Assembly (NCBI GenBank): GCA_029260295.1
Contig: JAJDDN010000002.1
Span: forward strand, 186,001 to 250,000
DNA: 64,000 bases
Direction of reading: 5' to 3'
DNA from: Phycisphaerales bacterium
Lineage (GTDB): Bacteria > Planctomycetota > Phycisphaerae > Phycisphaerales > UBA1924
Positions within the stretch are counted from its first letter, which is position 1. The number at the start of each line of letters is the position of its first letter. Shown piece by piece: positions 1 through 7,863 of the stretch. A program made the position numbers and the translations under genes. Below the pieces are notes generated by a model, which saw only the letters and a list, made by a program, of their open reading frames with translations, made no database searches and was not told the DNA's origin.

Positions 1-404
1 ACTCGCCGATTCCTTGGATCAAGATGACCGATGCGGTGGCCGACGCGATCTCGCGTGATGAGCGGAAGGTTGTTGGGGTGATTGGGACCAAGTATGTGAC
101 CTCCGGGTCGGTGTACCAGACGGATCTTGGGATCAAGGGGATTAAGTTGGTTCGCCCGAGTGATGAGGACGCGGAGGTGATCGATGGGATCATCTTTGAC
201 GAGCTGATCTATGGCGGGATCTGCGATGACTCTCGCGCCAAGGTGATGGGGGTTGTGGACCGGTTTGTGGAGCGTGGGTGCGAGGGGTTGATCTTGGGGT
301 GCAGCGAAGCGCCGTTGATGATTTCGGCGACGACTTCGCCGCTGCCTTTGTATGATGCTTCGGACATTATTGCGGAGCGGGCGATGGAGTTTGCGGTGGG
401 GTGA
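1..404 (+). CDS. Aspartate/glutamate racemase family protein, C-terminal part
   Basis: The frame is open from position 3, so the 5' end lies outside the window; the internal ATG at 24 is not the real start. The segment IIFDELIYGG and the later GLILGCSEAPLMI match the second half of the Asp/Glu racemase fold. The Cys in GCSE is the second of the two catalytic cysteines that deprotonate and reprotonate the alpha carbon; the first would lie upstream. The family makes D-aspartate or D-glutamate for peptidoglycan, or acts on related acids. Substrate cannot be decided from this half. The gene is convergent with the hydrolase downstream, and two hairpin repeats lie between them. Confidence 0.85.
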   Translation, partial: SPIPWIKMTDAVADAISRDERKVVGVIGTKYVTSGSVYQTDLGIKGIKLVRPSDEDAEVIDGIIFDELIYGGICDDSRAKVMGVVDRFVERGCEGLILGCSEAPLMISATTSPLPLYDASDIIAERAMEFAVG

Positions 405-470
405 AGAGGGGACTGGCCATTAGCCATTGGCCAATGGGGGGAGAGAAGAGAGCTCGAGCGGTTCTTGTTC

Positions 471-505
471 GTGCTTTGCCGAAGACGGTCAAAGCACGGC
501 ACCCC
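471..505 (+). repeat. Core-conserved hairpin repeat, copy 1
   Basis: A perfect 8-bp outer stem (GTGCTTTG, 471-478, with CAAAGCAC, 490-497) encloses the CCGAAGACGG core. CCG/CGG can pair around an AAGA tetraloop. GGCACCC follows. First of five copies in the window. It lies between convergent genes and has no T tract. Confidence 0.8.
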
Positions 506-526
506 AAGTTGCAGGTTGTTTGAAGA

Positions 527-560
527 CACTACTGCGCCGAAGCGGCGAGTAGTGGCACCC
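527..560 (+). repeat. Core-conserved hairpin repeat, copy 2
   Basis: Outer stem CACTACT (527-533) pairs with AGTAGTG (548-554) around a GCGCCGAAGCGGCG core that has lost one A of the usual core. GCACCC and then a short T run follow. TTTGAAGACAC precedes it, the same spacer that separates copies 3 and 4. Confidence 0.75.
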
Positions 561-563
561 TTT

Positions 564-1466
564 TTAAAACGAGTTGATGAAATCTTGGATGGCTTGTGTG
601 GCTTGCTCGGTGAAGTCTGGGGTGGTCCAGATGTTGTTGTGGCCGGCTTCTTTGATTTCTAGGAGGGTGGCGTTTGGGGTGGCGGCGGCGATTGCTTTTG
701 CGTCGGCTAATGGGGAGACGGGGTCTTGTTGGCCGTGGATTATTAGGAGGGGGACGGGGAGGTTTTTTGCGATTTGGGTGCGGTCGAAGCCGGTCCACTT
801 TGGGCCAACGCCTTTGAGGATTCCGATGAGGGTGATGGCGGGTTTGAGGTTGAAGTGGGTTGGGAGGCCTCTTAGGTGGATGACATTGCGTGCGGGGGTG
901 ATGGCGTGGGTGTAGGGGGATTCAGCAATGACGGCTTTGATGTTGTGCTGGGTTGAGAAGTCTTTGGCGGTTTGAAGTGCGATGCCGGCGCCCATAGACC
1001 AGCCGAAGATTATGGTGGGTTTGGGTTCGTCGAGTGAGGATAAGAGTGTGTCGATGTCTTGGTGTTCGGAGGTGCCCATTTGGGAGTTGCCGGCGGATTC
1101 ACCGTGGCCGGGGAGGTCGATGGTGATGATTTCGGAGGCGAGGTTTGCGAGGTGCGGGATTCTTGGGAGTGCACCGATGGAGGAGGAGCCCCAGCCGTGG
1201 ATGAGGACGATGCGGGGGCCTGTTGGGTTGAGGGCTTTGATTTTCCAGGCCATCAGCGTTTGGTTGTTTGATTTGAGTTCGATTTGTTCGTATTCGAGGG
1301 GTTGGTCGAGTTCGGAGGGGTCGCCGGGGAATCCGCGCCAGAGTGCCCAGGCGTAGGTTCGCTTTGGGGGGTGGAGGAGGGACCATGCGGTGTAGAGGAC
1401 CGTGATGGTCCAGAACCCGAGGGCGCCGATGGTGAGGAGTTGGAGGAGGCCGAGCCATGCTGGCAT
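564..1466 (-). CDS. Alpha/beta hydrolase with N-terminal membrane anchor
   Basis: 300 residues. An N-terminal hydrophobic helix (about residues 5-30) is followed by an alpha/beta hydrolase fold. The oxyanion segment is LIHGWGSSS, the nucleophile is Ser in GWSMG, the acid is Asp in HGQQDP, and the base is His in EAGHNN. The catalytic triad is therefore complete. It resembles the membrane-anchored serine hydrolases (BEM46/ABHD-like) rather than secreted lipases. Substrate is unknown. The start lies 3 bases after the rseP stop, so the two are probably cotranscribed with rseP first. Confidence 0.85.
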   Translation of the reverse strand: MPAWLGLLQLLTIGALGFWTITVLYTAWSLLHPPKRTYAWALWRGFPGDPSELDQPLEYEQIELKSNNQTLMAWKIKALNPTGPRIVLIHGWGSSSIGALPRIPHLANLASEIITIDLPGHGESAGNSQMGTSEHQDIDTLLSSLDEPKPTIIFGWSMGAGIALQTAKDFSTQHNIKAVIAESPYTHAITPARNVIHLRGLPTHFNLKPAITLIGILKGVGPKWTGFDRTQIAKNLPVPLLIIHGQQDPVSPLADAKAIAAATPNATLLEIKEAGHNNIWTTPDFTEQATQAIQDFINSF

Positions 1467-1469
1467 GGG

Positions 1470-3530
1470 TTAGAAACCTACCAAGGATTTGATGTCGTTG
1501 AAGGTAACGAGGAGGAACATGCTCGCGATGAAGAGGAGCCCGGCCATGGTGACGGCGTTTTGGATGATGATGGGGATTGGTTTGCCTCGGACCCATTCGT
1601 AGATGAGGAAGAGGAACTGTCCGCCGTCGACGATTGGGAGTGGGAGGAAGTTGATGACGGCGAGGTTGATGGAGATGAGGCCCATGAAGAAAAGGACCTT
1701 GATGAACCCTTCGTCGGCGATCATGGTGCCGATGTGTGCGATGCCTACGGGGCCTTTGAGGTGTTCTACTTTGACGGTGCCCTGGGAGAGTCTTAGGAAG
1801 GTGAGGTAGGTTTGGAGCATGACTCTTCTGGATTCGTGGAATCCTCTGCCTACGGCGTCGATTGGGCTGGTGGCTTTGTCGATTTGTTGGACAGGGAGGA
1901 AGAGGGTGGACATGTCTGGGCCGCCGGGCCAGCGGGTGGTGAAGTGATGGAGGCGAGCGAGTTTGCTGCCTTGCATGGAAACAAATCGCTCTGTGGGCCC
2001 TGCTTTTGGATCGGTTGGCGAGACATAGGACACTTCAAACGAGTAGAACTGCGAGATGGATTGGAGAGCGTTGGGCGTGCTGCTCACGATTGCAGAAACA
2101 AGATCGTCAAGTGAGTCGATTGGGATGCCGTCGAGTGCGGTGATCACTGAACCCGCTGGAATATCGAAACGCAGTTGGTTTGCAACCGATGGCGACTTTG
2201 TGAACATTGCGTTGGCATAGGTGGTTGTGTCTGGGTAGAACCCGACACGGCCGTCGTCGGAGACTTGGACAGTGAGATCGACGAGGCGGTCGCCTCGGAG
2301 GACTTGGATGTCGATGGGTTTGCCTGAGTTGTCGCGGATGGCATTGATGCCGGCGTCGAGGGATGGGTAGGCGACGCCGGCGATGTTGGTGAAGATGTCG
2401 CCGGGCATGAGGCCTTGCTTGGTTTCGGCGGCTGAGACATCTGGGTGTACGCGGATGAGTCCGGTGAGGCCGAGGATGTGCTGGATTTCTAGGGAGGTGT
2501 CGTCGATCTCGACCTGCTGGGTCATGAGTTGTTGTTGGGGGGCGATGGTGAGGGTGTTGTTGTCGCCTTGGGGGGTTGTGTAGGCGACGGTCATCTCGCC
2601 GGCGTTTGCGGCGAGGCGTTGGATGTCGATTGTTGTTTCGACGGGCTGGTTGTTGATGGCGGTGATGGTTGATCCGGGCGGGATCTGGGCGAGGCCGTAG
2701 TCGTCGGCTCGGCGGTCCCAGAGGCTGAGATCATCGGTGAGGATGAGCTCGGTTGAACGGAGAGGGGTGACTCCGAGATCGAGGAGGCCGAGCTGGGCGC
2801 CGGGCTTGAGGTTGGCGGAGTATTCGATTGGTTGATCGATGCCGTCGCGCTGGATCATGATGATGGCGGGGCGTTTGGGGGAGGACATGGCGGCTTCTGT
2901 GGGGATGTCTCGGAAGGCGCGGACGGAGGTGCCGTTGATTGAGAGGAGGCGATCGCCGGGTTGGAGTCCGGTTGCGTACTGAGGGTCGGATGGGGTTGCG
3001 AGGGAGGCGGGGGAGTTTGGGAGGACCTGGCCGATGGTCGGGGGCATGATGTTGAGGCCGACGCTGAAGACGAGGATGAAGAGGAGGGCGGCGGTGATGA
3101 CATTGACGACGACGCCTGCGCTGATGACGACGAGTCGCTTTGGGATGGGGCAGTTTTGGTAGGAGTCTGGGGCGGTGGAGACTGCGTCGGGGTTGAGGTC
3201 TTCTTGTCCGAGCATTTTGACATAGCCGCCTAAGGGGAGCCAGCTGAGGCGGTATTCGGTTGGGGAGATGTCGAGCTTGGTGTGGTCGCCGTTTTGATCG
3301 CGGACGAGTTTTTGGTAGGCGGGTTCTGATGATCCGGCTTGGAAGCCCATTCCTTTGCGGAAGGAGCAGGCGATTTGCCCGAAGCCGATGGAGAAGGCGA
3401 GGACGCGGATGCCGGCCCATTTGGCTGCGAGGAAGTGTCCGAGCTCGTGTACGAAGATGATGGAGCCGAATCCGAGGGCGATGGTGAGGAAGTTGAAGAG
3501 GGTGCCTAGGGGGCCTGGAATATCAAACAT
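1470..3530 (-). CDS. rseP: RseP-type site-2 intramembrane metalloprotease with several PDZ domains
   Basis: 686 residues, against roughly 350-450 for most RseP proteins. The zinc-binding HExxH is HELGH at residues 28-32 in the first membrane helix; the C-terminal NFLPLPIVDGGQ carries the third ligand Asp. The middle holds two clear PDZ cores (GLQPGDRLLSINGT, about residue 190; GLMPGDIFTNIAG, about 375) and two PDZ-like stretches (IPPGSTITAINNQPV and IPAGSVITALDGIPI). The family cleaves anti-sigma factors and remnant signal peptides inside the membrane, with PDZ domains gating the substrate. GGAG lies upstream of the ATG. The extra periplasmic PDZs are the unusual feature. Confidence 0.92.
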   Translation of the reverse strand: MFDIPGPLGTLFNFLTIALGFGSIIFVHELGHFLAAKWAGIRVLAFSIGFGQIACSFRKGMGFQAGSSEPAYQKLVRDQNGDHTKLDISPTEYRLSWLPLGGYVKMLGQEDLNPDAVSTAPDSYQNCPIPKRLVVISAGVVVNVITAALLFILVFSVGLNIMPPTIGQVLPNSPASLATPSDPQYATGLQPGDRLLSINGTSVRAFRDIPTEAAMSSPKRPAIIMIQRDGIDQPIEYSANLKPGAQLGLLDLGVTPLRSTELILTDDLSLWDRRADDYGLAQIPPGSTITAINNQPVETTIDIQRLAANAGEMTVAYTTPQGDNNTLTIAPQQQLMTQQVEIDDTSLEIQHILGLTGLIRVHPDVSAAETKQGLMPGDIFTNIAGVAYPSLDAGINAIRDNSGKPIDIQVLRGDRLVDLTVQVSDDGRVGFYPDTTTYANAMFTKSPSVANQLRFDIPAGSVITALDGIPIDSLDDLVSAIVSSTPNALQSISQFYSFEVSYVSPTDPKAGPTERFVSMQGSKLARLHHFTTRWPGGPDMSTLFLPVQQIDKATSPIDAVGRGFHESRRVMLQTYLTFLRLSQGTVKVEHLKGPVGIAHIGTMIADEGFIKVLFFMGLISINLAVINFLPLPIVDGGQFLFLIYEWVRGKPIPIIIQNAVTMAGLLFIASMFLLVTFNDIKSLVGF

Positions 3531-3696
3531 TTGGTGCTCCGGATCGGGTCATTGCTTTGGTAGTGTATCGGGCCAATCCGGGGGGAATTGGGTAGGAATT
3601 ACAGAAGGATTGCGGCTTGCGTAACAAAGCCCCCCGCTACTAACAGAAAGCGGGTTGCGAGTTCCGGATGTAGACAGGGTGTTGTTGTGAGAGCTG

Positions 3697-4251
3697 CTAT
3701 TTGTTGGATTTGAGTTCGAAAATTGTCTGGGTTCTGAGCACTAATGACTCTGCAGCGATCAGGTGGTAGGACTGGATATGGATCTGGTCTGCGAATTTTT
3801 GGATATCTACGAGGGAGAGGCATGAGCCGACGCGGTCGCTCCAGCGGTGGGCGAGTGCGTCTTGATCGCGGGCGAGTTGGTCGAGTTCTTCAAGGGTGTC
3901 GTTGTAGATGTGGGTGGAGAGTTGTTCTGTTTGGGCTGCAGTGATGTAGTTAATCTTCGTGCGAAGGATCTGGTGCTCGATGTCCTTTTCTGCAGAGCAG
4001 AGCAGGGATTCAACCAGGCCGGTTTCGGAGTTGCCTAGGGTATTGTCGGTGACATGCTCGGTGGCACAGCCATCAACGGAAGTGAAAATGCATGCGTGGG
4101 AGCCGGGCATGATAAAGGTGTTGAGGGTGTAGTAATCTTGGATAATGGTGCGCGAATCTGCGCAGTGGGCGAGCTCTGGTTGGAGAGATCTCGCGTAGAG
4201 GAGTGTTTGGTACGACTGAAGCCGTGCGGTCGAGTTGATTGTGGTGGCCAT
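3697..4251 (-). CDS. Conserved hypothetical protein, possibly DUF2617-like
   Basis: 184 residues from the ATG at 4251, chosen because GGAAGGA precedes it; the frame stays open further upstream but that extension is AT-rich and not protein-like. The opening QTLLYARSLQPEL followed by a stretch ending in TEHV recalls the uncharacterised DUF2617 family (a YxxLLxxRxLHPEL-type start and a later TE). That assignment is from memory and weak. The second half (about 95-184) is helical and charged, and may be coiled coil. There is no signal peptide or membrane segment. It is divergent from the HEAT-like gene. Confidence 0.6.
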   Translation of the reverse strand: MATTINSTARLQSYQTLLYARSLQPELAHCADSRTIIQDYYTLNTFIMPGSHACIFTSVDGCATEHVTDNTLGNSETGLVESLLCSAEKDIEHQILRTKINYITAAQTEQLSTHIYNDTLEELDQLARDQDALAHRWSDRVGSCLSLVDIQKFADQIHIQSYHLIAAESLVLRTQTIFELKSNK

Positions 4252-4568
4252 GGATTCCTTCCCATGTGTTGACGGTCGCCCCGGTGTGCTTTGGAGCGAT
4301 CGCGTGACATTGTCCCGAGGAAATTCCCGCAATACTTGCGAGTCAGCCGATGATGTTATCGGATCATTGGTATTTCTCAAAGAGAGAAGTGGATGATTGA
4401 TCCAAAATAGGGAGATCGGCCTGATTTTCCCTTTGCGGCACAAGATAGCAGGCATTTACGCATTTCATACACAATAAATGGTATATTGATACTAAAATAT
4501 CCGGATTGCATAGAACCACTGAGAACACACCAAACTTGACTAAGGCACCAATTCAACTTGAAGAGTCC
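4252..4568. other. Divergent intergenic region, AT-rich
   Basis: 317 bases between two divergent genes, clearly more AT-rich than the surroundings, especially 4440-4505. TATATT and TAAAAT hexamers at about 4485-4498 could be -10 elements for the rightward gene, but no matching -35 with good spacing is visible. No RNA gene or repeat was recognised. Confidence 0.4.
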
Positions 4569-6674
4569 ATGAAGCAAACGCTTGGGCTGCCGCTGCGTTT
4601 GCAAGTCGCCGCACTCGGTGAGGGATTACGCGTTGGCCAAGCTGTTGAATGCCAACACTTTGCGCTTCGGCTTGTGGAAGTTGCAGGGTACGGGCAGGTC
4701 GGGATGAATCAGCAATCACTCGGACCAATCGCATTGATGACAAACTTGTCTGATAGGTGGAGAGCACGACACGCGGATTCGGCGTTGCGGGCTCTTGCAA
4801 TGGGCTGGGGCAATCTGAGTTCCGACATGCGGCGGATTTCATTGGCGCTCGGGCGGAGCCGGTGGATTGCTGTAATCAAATCGATGTCGGAAGACTCCGA
4901 TGCAGCGACACGCCTCTCTGCTATCCAGATCGCGATGGACACTGGTGACCCCGGGTTTGGGGTGATGGTGTGCACTCTGTTGAGCGATGAGCATTCCAAA
5001 GTCCGACTGGCTGCCGACAAGGCGTTGATTTGCTTGGTGCTTGGGATGTTCGGTCATTTGAGCGGAGAAATGCTGGGGGAGGACTTTGATGCGATCCGAA
5101 ATCGACAAACTACACCCATGCTGGGGGACAAGGCGGTACTCGAACTCGAACGGTGCGCGATGCTGTCGGCGATTGCCGATGCGGCTTGGTCGTTTGCGAG
5201 CCATCGGTGCCGATCGCCACTGCTGGCGTCTTTGCTTCTGATGGATCGGCGTGGTGCGACAGCGATCGAACACCGTGCATTCGACAAAATGCGGCGGCTG
5301 CTCAGCGAGCGGAACCATCCGAGCCACATGCCTATGCGGACTGTGCTGCGGACGACCCCGGCTCCGATCCTTCGGGAACGGGCGTTGCGGTGGCTTGTGG
5401 TTGATCCCATTGCAGGGGTTGCATCTGCGAAGCTGGAGGTTGCCGAGTCGATGACCGAGCACTGCGCGGTGCTTGACCAGATGCATTTGTGTATCAGGCC
5501 GAGACGGGCCAAAGCGATGAAACGGGTTCGGATTGCGACGCGGCAAGAGAATGGACTGGTTGCGCTCGAAGAACGGGCACCGATGCTGAGCGTCGATGAG
5601 TTTGGTTTGCTTGATCCGGAATCCAGACGCGGGTACCTGCGGTGGGTGACGACGCTTGATCTTGATGCAGGAGTCCGGCGGAGCGAGCTCGAGCGAGTAA
5701 TGGCCGACGAGAATCCGATGGTGCGGCTCCATGGATGCTGCGTTGCCGACTCACTGGATCTTGTTGATTATCTGTATGACGAATCTGAACCGGTCGCTCG
5801 GCACTCGGCGATGCGTTGGTCTTCTGTCGGCAGCAATGCGCCCGGGGTTGGTTCGATGAACTGGAGAAGACGGATGCAGACCGCTGAGCTCAACAGCCGG
5901 TCTGGATCGGCGTGGGTGCGCCGGGTAGCGACCGAAGAAGTTGAGCGGCTCTCGATGAAAATGCCTGATTTGGCAGCGTCTCGTTTGCAGGCCCGGCGGT
6001 TGTACCACTCTGATCCTGCCGGGTTTGTGCGGAGTATCCGCGAGATGCTGCACCAGCCATCACGGCGTGGAACTGGGCTGGGGATGATTCTTGCGATCGG
6101 GCTTGAGACGCGATTTGAGATGGACTTGATTTCGATGGCCGATGAGAAGAGGCTTGATCCGCGGGTTGGGGCATCGCTGGTGCGGGGGCTGAGCATGATC
6201 GAGTCTTCAGCCGCCAAGCAGGCGGTTCTGCGGAGTCTTGAGAGTGATGACCAGCGGGTGGTGGCCAACGCGATCGAATCGGTCCATACGCCTGTCGATT
6301 CTCTTATTGAATACAAAGGCGATCCGAATCATCGGGTCCGGTCGAGCGCCATTCGGCGGATGCTCGTCGAGGGCGGAAGGCCGGGCGAATCGGGTATGAT
6401 CGAGGTCGCGGCCGAAGATCTGGGCGCGATGCTGAATGACTCGCGTGTGCTTCACCGGCTGGCGGGGGTCTGGGCGACCCAGCGGGTGTTTGAACCCAAA
6501 ACCCGGAAGCTGATCGGCAAGGGATGGCGAGAACTGGTGATGACACTCAATGAGATGTCGCTCAATGAACAAGATGATGGTGTCCGCGGGCGTGCCGACC
6601 AGTGCGTGCACCGGATGCTTGTGAGCCAGCGTGTTCGGGAAGCTCTTGAATCTGAAGGAAGTGTTCTGCTATGA
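4569..6674 (+). CDS. Large HEAT-repeat-like helical protein
   Basis: 701 residues from the ATG at 4569 (GAAG about 8 bases upstream); an in-frame TTG at 4506 is a weaker alternative. Recurrent helical pairs such as RHADSALRALAMGWG, TRLSAIQIAMDTGDPG, HSKVRLAADKALICLV and DQRVVANAIESVHTP, each with a D-P/V-R type turn, indicate degenerate HEAT/armadillo repeats across the whole length. No catalytic motif and no membrane segment are seen, so it is probably a cytoplasmic scaffold. Its TGA overlaps the next start as ATGA, so the two are translationally coupled. Confidence 0.7.
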   Translation: MKQTLGLPLRLQVAALGEGLRVGQAVECQHFALRLVEVAGYGQVGMNQQSLGPIALMTNLSDRWRARHADSALRALAMGWGNLSSDMRRISLALGRSRWIAVIKSMSEDSDAATRLSAIQIAMDTGDPGFGVMVCTLLSDEHSKVRLAADKALICLVLGMFGHLSGEMLGEDFDAIRNRQTTPMLGDKAVLELERCAMLSAIADAAWSFASHRCRSPLLASLLLMDRRGATAIEHRAFDKMRRLLSERNHPSHMPMRTVLRTTPAPILRERALRWLVVDPIAGVASAKLEVAESMTEHCAVLDQMHLCIRPRRAKAMKRVRIATRQENGLVALEERAPMLSVDEFGLLDPESRRGYLRWVTTLDLDAGVRRSELERVMADENPMVRLHGCCVADSLDLVDYLYDESEPVARHSAMRWSSVGSNAPGVGSMNWRRRMQTAELNSRSGSAWVRRVATEEVERLSMKMPDLAASRLQARRLYHSDPAGFVRSIREMLHQPSRRGTGLGMILAIGLETRFEMDLISMADEKRLDPRVGASLVRGLSMIESSAAKQAVLRSLESDDQRVVANAIESVHTPVDSLIEYKGDPNHRVRSSAIRRMLVEGGRPGESGMIEVAAEDLGAMLNDSRVLHRLAGVWATQRVFEPKTRKLIGKGWRELVMTLNEMSLNEQDDGVRGRADQCVHRMLVSQRVREALESEGSVLL

Positions 6675-7021
6675 GCTTTGGAAGTGCGACTGATTGGATG
6701 GTTGTGATGATTGCCCAAGCGGGACCGACCGAGCTGTTCTTGCCCGAGTCTTCTGGGGTGGAGGATGGGGGGTCTGGTGCACTCATGCTCTGGGGCTTGG
6801 GCGTCTTTGCGATCATCATTGGGACTGTATGGGTCCGTGCAATGGGACAGCGGCGTATCGATCCGCGAGAGCTCGCGTTCCGGGCGTTGTCGCGAAAGCT
6901 CAGGCTGTCCCACAAACAGATCGCCTCTTTGCGGGCGATGAGCGCATCAAGCGGGTTGGGATCGCCGGTTGGATTGCTGCTGAGCCCCAGCGCAATCCTC
7001 GCAGCAAACGGGACCGAGTAG
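6671..7021 (+). CDS. Small single-pass membrane protein
   Basis: 116 residues. One hydrophobic helix (ALMLWGLGVFAIIIGTVWV, about residues 37-56) is followed by a basic cytoplasmic tail (RRIDPRELAFRALSRKLRLS). It starts inside the stop of the HEAT-like gene (ATGA), so it probably works with that protein, perhaps as its membrane anchor. That role is inference from coupling only. No known family was recognised. Confidence 0.65.
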   Translation: MSFGSATDWMVVMIAQAGPTELFLPESSGVEDGGSGALMLWGLGVFAIIIGTVWVRAMGQRRIDPRELAFRALSRKLRLSHKQIASLRAMSASSGLGSPVGLLLSPSAILAANGTE

Positions 7022-7068
7022 CCCGACCGTTTTCATGTAGACCGAAGCATACTTTGATTGAAATACTT

Positions 7069-7743
7069 TTAAGCCGCGGCTTGGCCCGGGCCATGATCTG
7101 TAGATGGGCCTGTAGATTGATCAGGATTCTCTCCTGGATTTCGATTGGGGCTTCGCTCTGGGTTATGCTGCGAGTCGTATCGCGCCCTGAGGATTGGATC
7201 CTTGAGGATCGAGTAGGCGTTGTGAAGTTCTTCGGTCTTGGCGTGGGCCTCTGGGGAGTTGTTGTGATCCGGGTGCCATCTATTTGAGAGTTTATTAAAG
7301 GCGAAAGCAATTTCGCTCTCGGTTGCGTCGCGGGCAACATCAAAGATTCCGTACAGATCGACTTTGGGGGAATCGAAGCCGTGGCTGGAGTTTGCATCAC
7401 TGGTGATAACGAGTTGGCCGAGTACAGCGAGGTGAAGAAGCGCATCACGGTGAGACGGGGGTAGATTGACAAACTCGATTCCGAGTTCGTTGCGTTTTTT
7501 ATCCGGTGATTCCTTTCGGATCCATCGGACGATGCCTTGAACGGTAAGTTGATGGCCTGTGTTTTCGTCGGTGAAGGCGTAGTCTTTGGTGTCACCGGGC
7601 TCGGGAAGCGTTGCGTTCTGAATGATGAGACGCATGCCCTGACCTGTGAGATCTGCGACGCGACCGACGCTGCTGCCTGATGAACAACTGACGCCTTCGG
7701 TGTCGATGCGGGTATCTGAGCGAGCGTGGTAGTCTTTGGCCAT
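7069..7743 (-). CDS. PilZ domain-DnaJ domain fusion protein
   Basis: 224 residues from the ATG at 7743. Residues 5-110 look like a PilZ c-di-GMP receptor: RSDTR (8-12) fits the RxxxR loop, DLTGQG stands in for the D/NxSxxG motif, and LGIEFV is the typical late strand. Residues 128-195 are a J domain with the essential HPD in RWHPDHN (about 158) that stimulates DnaK ATPase. The tail is Pro/Asn/Gln-rich and disordered. There is no zinc-finger or substrate domain of classical DnaJ. It may link c-di-GMP level to Hsp70 recruitment (inference). It is divergent from the aldehyde dehydrogenase gene. Confidence 0.82.
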   Translation of the reverse strand: MAKDYHARSDTRIDTEGVSCSSGSSVGRVADLTGQGMRLIIQNATLPEPGDTKDYAFTDENTGHQLTVQGIVRWIRKESPDKKRNELGIEFVNLPPSHRDALLHLAVLGQLVITSDANSSHGFDSPKVDLYGIFDVARDATESEIAFAFNKLSNRWHPDHNNSPEAHAKTEELHNAYSILKDPILRARYDSQHNPERSPNRNPGENPDQSTGPSTDHGPGQAAA

Positions 7744-7863
7744 GTGTGTACCAACGGGTTGACAGACGCTCGATGTGAGCCCAATGAACTCGATTGCGGG
7801 CGTTTTGGGTTCTAAAGGCGGTACAGATGGAGCATGGGCGGGGTTTTGGCCATAGGATGGGGA

